NCBI GenBank assembly: GCA_015179125.1
Contig: WHVA01000102.1
Span: 1 to 64,000 of the forward strand
Origin: Gautieria morchelliformis
Lineage: Eukaryota; Basidiomycota; Agaricomycetes; Gomphales; Gomphaceae
DNA: 64,000 nucleotides
Reading direction: 5' to 3'
The translations under genes were made by a program, and so were the position numbers. The notes under the pieces were generated by a model, which had not been told where the DNA came from, ran no database searches, and saw only the letters and a list, made by a program, of their open reading frames with translations. Positions 57,038 to 64,000 of this stretch are shown here, in pieces. Within the stretch, counting starts at the first letter, position 1. Every line of letters begins with the position of its first letter.

Positions 57038-59728
57038 TACTAGAACTAGACTTATCGACATGAAATGACTAGTAAATAGAGAACCTGGTGATCTCATTAT
57101 TTTGTCAGCGACTCAAATTTGACACTGAATTGCTTCATTCCACAAGCTTCTGCCGGGTATATATACACTACACACAAGTCTGACCTGTGCTTCACTTTGG
57201 CAAGTCTTTTAGGTACATGAGATGGATGAATCAGAGAACAATTTCATTGTAAACTATGTTTTGTGTTTCCTGTTCATGCAAAGAAAAGCATACACAAATG
57301 TGGTTGGACTCATGATAAAGCTGTGCAAAGTTGTCCATGCCTGAATACAGAGTTAGGTCTATGGTGACCTGATACAGGGTAAGATGCTATTGAATGTGGT
57401 GGCATACGCCAGACTAAAAGGAAATTGCCTGTGGAGTGTGGCCTGTGGAGGGCAACAAAGAAGAAAAAGGTAATATGGGGGAACAAGAACACTTTCCTTA
57501 TCAATACAATTGAGTCCAGCATGGACATGGAGGGTGTTAATGTCGTGAGGAAGTGTTTAACGGCTATGGACTTCATTTTCACTTGAACTAATAACATATG
57601 CCTAATGACTACAAACACTTCACAAACCCAAAGACATGAACCATAATGTCCTTCATAATGACTACACAATTATCTGAATGAATTTTAACTCATACTTTAT
57701 GCCTGGGCCTATCCTGAAAACCCCAAGGTGCATATATGCATAGTCATGAACCACTGTGTCTTTCACCACACCCGAATCCAAGTCAAGTACAGTGCATACA
57801 ATACACGCACATATGAGTGTCCACACAGCTGAGTCAGTCCTACCCCAATAACTCCACCCCACAAACCCATCTCATGGTACCTATCCTCCGCTACACTCGT
57901 GACATGCACACCATTCCTATCCCATCCCACCTATACTCTCTCCTTATCTATCAAGCCCTCAAATGAGCACAAAGACTTCTGCCTTATGTCCCGTCCAGAC
58001 TGAGCAAATGAGCTGCAGCATGGGTATACAGTGTTGGCAGTATGCACACACCTACAGTATGCACACTCTCACCTTCTATGTCATCCTTCCTCATGTATCG
58101 AGACCCCTATTCAAGTCAACATAAATAGCTGAGTATGTATAAGTTGAATGTGTTACAAAAAATACCTATTCCATTATTTCACTACCTGACCCCAACACAT
58201 TCCAACACCTATATCGCCTCATGCCCTACACACTTGCTCTACCCACCACAGCCGATCATTCTGACGTCCACACTTATCTACATGAGTCCATACTTCCCTA
58301 TGCCGATCATCACACGTACAACCCATGGAACCAGCCCTGACCCAAAGCAGGAGCCTGAGGGGTTCTGATCCATGGAGTGGCACACCGATCATTTCATCAC
58401 GTACGGACTTTTCTTTCCCCGTTTCCCTCCACACGTCCACATTCCATGATTACTTCTACTTTCTGATTCCCAATACATACAAACCACCTGCTATTCGATA
58501 GATCGCCCCCACTGCAGTAACCGGCTCTATAACCCCAGTATACCACTTACACATCCACTTTCGCTGGTAACCACTTTCATCTGTCATAGCTCGTCCCACA
58601 GTAGTTAAATAGCTATCTTGTATGAAGTGGAATCCCCAGTCAATCAGTACTCATTTATCTTGGAAGCTATTGAACATCTTACTGCACATATATTGTGTAA
58701 CCGCTGTTCGAGACACACACATATGGTGTATACTCGATCCATCTATCTTCTACTCGATTCGACTTCTATTCGAAGTCTGAATTATATTGCTACCTAAGCT
58801 CATTGCCAACAAACTTTTAATCTTTTTACAGAATGCACACTAACTTTGTGATCCCTTGACTTCAAGACACTTATGTCAATCATCCTTCAAGTCCCTGTCT
58901 TTATATCTCGCATCTTCAGTCTGCTTGGCCTAGAGTGAAAGGCTGCATCCATACTCTATCAGTAAGCTATGACTCTATCAGTTAACAGTAATGAACTTCT
59001 TTCCTGACTGAGTGACCACAACTCTGCAGTTTTTTTTTTACCAAGCTATGGGCAATGGACAACTTTCACATCACATGATATACACCACTGAGTCAGATGG
59101 ATAGTGTATGGATGTATGGGATGGCACACCTGGAGGGATCGTCCACAAAGTAGGTACCTATTTATGAACATTTACTAGGTAGATGATTAGTTTCAATTGT
59201 CCTTAAGAAAGATTGTATTAATATTCTATGCTACACTTGCATTGGGTCCACAAGATACAACAATCTCTTGGTTAGCTAAGAATCCCCCACGGCCACATGA
59301 CTATCACATGACCTCAAAAAACAGCTCAAAGTCACCTGATCATCCACAGTCACCTGACAATCACCTGACCTCAAAGTCACTTGCTTAACTATGGTCACCA
59401 GACAATCACATGACACAGTCATATGACCTCAATCCAGCTTGAAGTCACATGATTTTACATGATAATCACATGAGTGTGGGAGTTCCTTACATACACTTAG
59501 CTTTACTGTCACAGAGCTGTGACTTTAACCCAAAATAGCAATAGAACCTTCCACTGTCTTCCAATAGTTTGCAAACCTTTCCCGAAACTTCTCTAAGCTT
59601 CCTCAAGTTGCTTCTGCTATTACTTGGGGTTGTGGATCTTTGGAACTTTCTAAAGTCTTATCTTCTTGTAATAATCACAGTACTTGTTCTTTTTTCTTAA
59701 TAATACAAGGTTCTTCACAGTAGTAGAA
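57038..59728. other. Intergenic, decayed LTR-like DNA, no gene
   Basis: 57650-58811 resembles solo LTR B in its 3' part: AGTAGTTAAATAG near 58607, CTACTCGATTCGACTTC near 58751, and an end CCAACA. I read it as a diverged relative. 59290-59480 has a cluster of TCACATGA and TCACCTGA motifs. No protein is recognised. Confidence 0.45.
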
Positions 59729-60039
59729 TCTAAGAGTGAAACGCGGGGGGTGGGTGGTTGTGGGCACCGCTTACAAATAATGTTACGTAAAAATTAGGTC
59801 AGCGGAGCGAGCGGCGCAGCCGCGAGCCCTAGGCCCAGGCCCAGCCCAGACCGACCGGTCTCTGGGGCTTGCCGGTACACCGCTGGGTGACCTGGCAGAC
59901 ACTGCGCAGCCGGTCCCCTCTGCCCTCCTTCTACCACCATCCCATCCCATCCCATCCCTCCCACCACCTGCATCCCTTCCATTAACATCCTATCTAGGTT
60001 CTTTCTGGTGGGTTTGATGCTACTGAAACTGCCTTTTTA

Positions 60040-60890
60040 TGTTGGTTATTTATAATTTCGCTTTTTTGGCCTTTTTTAGGCACTTTTCAAGTGATATTTG
60101 TCCTGTCACTGGTGCACTGAGTACCTGGGTGTTTCTGGTGAGTGTTATGCTGTTGTATCTGCCTTTTCCTGATGCTTATTGTGTTCTTATTTGCTATAAT
60201 TTCGCTTTTTTGGCCTTTTTTAGGCACTTTTCAAGTGACATTTGTCCTGTCACTGCTGCACTGAGTACCTGGGTGTTTCTGGTGAGTGTTATGCTGTTGT
60301 ATCTGCCCTTTCTTGATGCTTATTGTGTTCCTATTTGCTATAATTTCGCTTTTTTGGCCTTTTTTAGGCACTTTTGAAGTGACATTCTTCCTGTCACTGC
60401 TGCACTGAGTACCTGGGTGTTTCTGGTGAGTGTTATGCTATTGTATCTGCCTTTTCTTGATGCTTATTATCTTCTTAATGCTTATTATCTTCTTATTTGC
60501 TATAATTTCGCTTTTTTGGCCTTTTTTAGGCACTTTTGAAGTGACATTCTTCCTGTCACTGCTGCACTGAGTACCTGGGTGTTTCTGGTGAGTGTTATGC
60601 TATTGTATCTGCCTTTTCCTGATGCTTATTATCTTCTTATTTGCTATAATTTCGCTTTTTTGGCATTTTTTAGGCACTTTTCAAGTGACATTCTTCCTGT
60701 CACTGCTGCACTTGCTACCTGGGTGTTTCTGGTGAGTGTTATGCTATTGTACCTGCCTTTTCTTGATGCTTATTGTGTTCTTATTTGCTATAACTTTGCT
60801 TGGTTGGCATTTTGTAGGCACTTTTCAAGTGCATTTGTCCAGTCACTACTGCATACCCTACCTGGGTATTATCCCCTTTCTGGTACGTTT
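60040..60890 (+). repeat. 144-bp tandem array in the Helitron 2 leader (about 6 units)
   Basis: GTGAGTGTTATGCT occurs at 60138, 60282, 60426, 60588 and 60732 (period 144, one unit 162 through an 18-bp duplication). Each unit has a GTGAGT donor, a T-rich stretch ending GGCCTTTTTTAG (acceptor-like) and a 58-nt block GCACTTTTCAAGTGACA... ending TGTTTCTG. Only the AATTTCGCTTTTTTGGCC core resembles the Helitron 1 array. Confidence 0.85.
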
Positions 60891-61001
60891 TTGTAACTGT
60901 ATCTGCTATTTGCAGTATTTATATTAGGATCAGTGGCTTTGCAATCCGTCTGAGATACCCGCACAGCCTGTTTTCCCTGAGTTTGCCTTAATCTGCTTGC
61001 A

Positions 61002-64000
61002 ATGTAAGTCTGATATTGATATCTTTATCCTCTCTCTACTCTTATGCCTGCATTTCTCAGGGATCCATCTACCCCAGAGAGCAACCGTCGGCGGGTGCGT
61101 GAAAGTGCGAGGGAGGGGCAGGAGGTGATGACACCACCCAGTCATCGGAGAGCGCGTCGGAGAGCGCATATTGGAGCTCAGACCCAGCCACCCCCTCCAC
61201 CACCGCCTTTTGCCATCCCTCACCCTCCTTCTAGAAGCAGTGCAGCCGATCCTTTTCAACAACCTGTGGCAGGGCCATCACGTCCACCAATGCCTGCGGG
61301 GCCATCACTTGCTCCTGATCCCAGTCCTACAGAGCAGGTGGCAGCCCTTCGTGCTCAGTTAGCAGTTATCACACCATGGCAGCCCCTGAGAGGACATAGG
61401 CCAGACCCTGTACAGCCAGCTCCATTGCGCCCTCCTACGCTTGCATTGCGCCCTCCTACGCTTGCGGGGCCATCATATCCACCTGATCCCAGTCCTGGAG
61501 AGCAGGTGGCAGCCCTTCGTGCACGGTTAGCAGGTATCCCACCATTACAGCCCCTGAGAAGAAATAGGCCAGACTCTGTACAGCCAGCTCCTGTAGTAGG
61601 TTCTGCAGCAATTGCTCAGTTGCGTGCTCAGGTGGCTGGAATTGGACAGCCTGTAGTAGGCTCTACAGCGGTGGCAGATTTGCATGCTCATGCTGCTGGT
61701 ATACAGCCTATCCCAGCACAGCCCTTGGGAAGACACAGGCAGGCACCTTTACAACCAGCTCCTAGACCTCCTGTAGTAGGTTCTGCAGCGGTCGCAGCAT
61801 TGCGGGCTCAGGCTAATGCAGTAAGACCAATGCCTCGGCTACTCCCTGCACTTCTGCGGCCTCTTCAGCGACTGCCTGCACCTCCTCAGCCTCCTCAGCC
61901 ACTCCCTGCTCCTCCTCAGCCTCCTCAGCCACTCCCTGCACCTCCTCGGCCTCTTCAGCCACTCCCTGCACCTCCTCGGCCTCCTCAGCCACTCCCTGTA
62001 CCTCGGCAGCGTCCTCAGCGACCTCCTCCTCCTATTCCACTTGGTCGCTCTAGAATAATCGAGGCAGATGTGCAGCGTCATGATCTGGGTCCCATGGTTA
62101 TTCCCTGCCCTGACTGTGGAGCATTACACTGGATGGCAGAACGCCTGCAGAAATCCTCAAATCGGCGGCCCAGGTTTGGTGATTGCTGTATGGAAGGAAA
62201 GGTGCAGCTTCCAGAGCTGCCAGTGCTCCCTCAGCCATTGAGACGGCTCTTAGAGGGCCAGGACCCTGAGGCCAAACGGTTTCGCAAGAACATCAGGCAG
62301 TACAATGCTGCATTTGCATTCACTTCCTTGGGAGCCGAGTTTGATCTAGATTTGCTTCGGGAGGGTCGTGGTCCATATGTCCTCAAGCTGCAGGGCGAAC
62401 TGTATCATACTCATGGCTCTCTCATCCCTAACCCTGGGAGGCGGATACAGTATGCCCAACTTTATATATATGATCCAGCATTGGCTTTGGCACAGAGGAA
62501 CGCGCGTAACCCAGGTCTGTCTCCAACTATCATGGGAGACTTGCAGGAAATGCTCCTCCTATGCAATCCTCATGTTCCCATATATAGACAAGCGGCCCAG
62601 AGGCTCAGAGCTCAGGGACAGAATGGTGAGATCCGGGCTAGGCTCACATACAGGGAACACAGGGATCCTAGGAGGTATAATATCCCTACTGCGGATGAGA
62701 TTGCGGTGGTTCTTCCTGGAGATGGCATCATCCCTGAACCTAGGGATATTATTGTCCAGCTCAAAGGTGGACGTTTTAAAAGGGTATCCGAGATGAATCC
62801 AAACTATGCCTCTCTTCACTATGTCTTGCTCTTTCCCAGGGGAGAGTTGGGGTGGCAACCTGGTATTCGCTATCGCCAATTACCAGACGGGCGTGAGCGA
62901 AGTGGGCGTGTCACCCAAATTCAGTTCCATTCCTATCGTCTCTTCCAGAGAACAGAAGAACCTACAACACTCCTGCGCGCTGGCAAATTATTCCAGCAGT
63001 ACATTGTAGACTCCTGGGCCGCTGCAGAGCAAAGCAGGCTGTGGTGGATCAGGAGAAATCAACACACTCTCCGTGCTGAGATGTATAACCAGATGATGGA
63101 TGCCTTTCATCGCAATGACAATGACAGAGATCCAAACAACTTGGGCGCAAGATCCATTCTGCCTGCCACATTCCAGGGGGGGACACGGGACATGCAGGAA
63201 AACCTGCAGAACTCTCTGGCCATTTCAAGGAAGCATGGTGTGGCTGATCTCTTTATTACCATGACTGCCAATCCCAACTGGCAGGAGGTATTGGATGCAT
63301 TGTTGCCCGGACAAACTCCTCAGGACAGGCCTGACCTGGTGTCGCGGGTGTTCCAGCTCAAAAAGAAATACCTCATTGACTTGATCGTCAAGGAAAAGAT
63401 TTTTGGGGAAACCGTCGCTCGCGTCCACACCATTGAATTCCAGAAAAGGGGACTCCCACACATGCATATTCTTATCTGGTTTGAAAGAGATTCCAAGATC
63501 AGACATCCACATGAGGTGGATTCAATGATTTCAGCAGAGTTCCCTGATCCAGAGACTCATCCTGTCCTCTACCGGTTGGTCTGTGAGCTGATGACACATG
63601 GTCCCTGTGGACAAATGAATCCAAACGCACCCTGCATGGAAAATGGCAAGTGCAAGAAAGGCTTCCCAAAGCCTTTCTGTGAGGAAACCAGTCTGAATGA
63701 GGATGGCTATCCAAAATATCATCGTCGCAATGATGGAAGGCTGCACAATGTCAGAGGTGACATGCTGGACAACAGATGGGTTGTGCCATACTCTGCCCTG
63801 CTCTTGCTCAAATTCTGGTGTCACATCAACCCTGAACTCACCATCAATGTGAGGTGTATCAAGTATATCCACAAGTATCTCTACAAGGGTCATGATCGGA
63901 CCACCATGGAGTTTGGTCGCACCCAGGATGAAATTAAGCAGTACCTGGACGCTCGCTATGTCAGTGCTCATGAGGCCTGTTGGAGGTTGCTGGAGCGGGA
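61002..64000 (+). CDS. Helitron 2 RepHel, N-terminal and Rep part (3' incomplete)
   Basis: Rolling-circle replication initiator. The predicted start codon is split: AT at 61002-61003, an intron 61004-61060 (GTAAGTCTGA to ATTTCTCAG), then G at 61061, giving MDPSTPESNRRRVRES. A Met at 61044 inside the intron is in frame and is the alternative unspliced start. Next come an Arg-rich stretch, a P/A/Q-rich repeat linker (GPSLAPDPSP, PPAPPQPPQPLP types), zinc-binding CPDCGALHW, the helitron-like N domain (YNIPTADEIAVVLPGDG), HUH RGLPHMHILIW near 63450 and the Tyr motif KYIHKYLYKGHDRTT near 63870. The frame is open from 61061 to the window end. The helicase lies outside. Confidence 0.92.

Larger units (their letters stand above)
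59729..64000 (+). mobile_element. Helitron 2, 5' part (runs off the window)
   Basis: The 5' end is TCTAAGAGTGAAACGC preceded by A. From GGTGGTTGTGGG onward it matches the 5' region of Helitron 1 (ATAATGTTACGTAA, GCGAGCGGCGCAGCCGCGAG). A leader with tandem repeats and a long RepHel frame follow. The helicase and 3' end lie beyond 64000. In the visible part it has no lesion, so it is the better candidate for an active copy. Confidence 0.88.

Noticed and set aside
57537-58811. Full-length solo LTR spanning TGTTAATG to CCAACA
   Set aside because: No 5-bp target duplication, and only the 3' part resembles LTR B; kept as LTR-like remnant only.

Overview
The window looks like a transposon-dense stretch of a basidiomycete (Agaricomycetes) nuclear genome. 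The evidence is: many short introns (about 50-75 nt) inside conserved proteins; a FunK1-type fungal kinase; P450s with the fungal FGFGRR heme loop split by an intron; a YVWDLL-type basidiomycete membrane protein; and abundant Ty3/gypsy, Copia, Helitron and Tc1/mariner sequence. A polypore-like fungus is a guess only.

Layout. 1-8.5 kb: a decayed Ty3/gypsy element (RNase H, integrase, chromodomain) followed by an unusual extra ORF downstream of pol. Two solo LTRs interrupt it, as does a 3 kb insertion carrying a second, inverted, shortened copy of the same element. 8.5-11.8 kb: a minisatellite, LTR-like repeats and an NLR remnant (winged helix plus TPRs). 12.3-14.5 kb: a cytochrome P450 gene that appears intact. 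14.9-18 kb: a fold-back MITE and a dead Copia element. 19.2-20.1 kb: a damaged SAM methyltransferase gene. 21.3-27.2 kb: a TIR-element remnant, two minisatellites and an orphan Helitron 3' end. 29.3-36.6 kb: a nearly complete Helitron with both termini, inserted in a Copia LTR. 37.3-42.5 kb: a SAM-domain-like gene, a broken FunK1 kinase and a broken Tc1/mariner transposase. 43.3-45.2 kb: a solo LTR and a second fold-back MITE. 46.5-57 kb: the best genic island, with an HXXXD acyltransferase, a 7TM-like membrane protein, a second P450 and an O-methyltransferase. 59.7 kb to the end: a second Helitron of the same family on the plus strand, running off the window.

Most interesting: in both Helitrons the predicted initiator ATG does not exist in the DNA. 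It would be assembled by splicing AT to G across a 57-58 nt intron at the same place in the protein. Both leaders also carry tandem arrays (144 or 150 bp period) in which each unit looks like a small exon plus an intron. The gypsy family with a conserved third ORF after integrase is the second candidate for something undescribed. The acyltransferase, P450 and O-methyltransferase genes could form a small tailoring-enzyme cluster, but no backbone synthase is visible.
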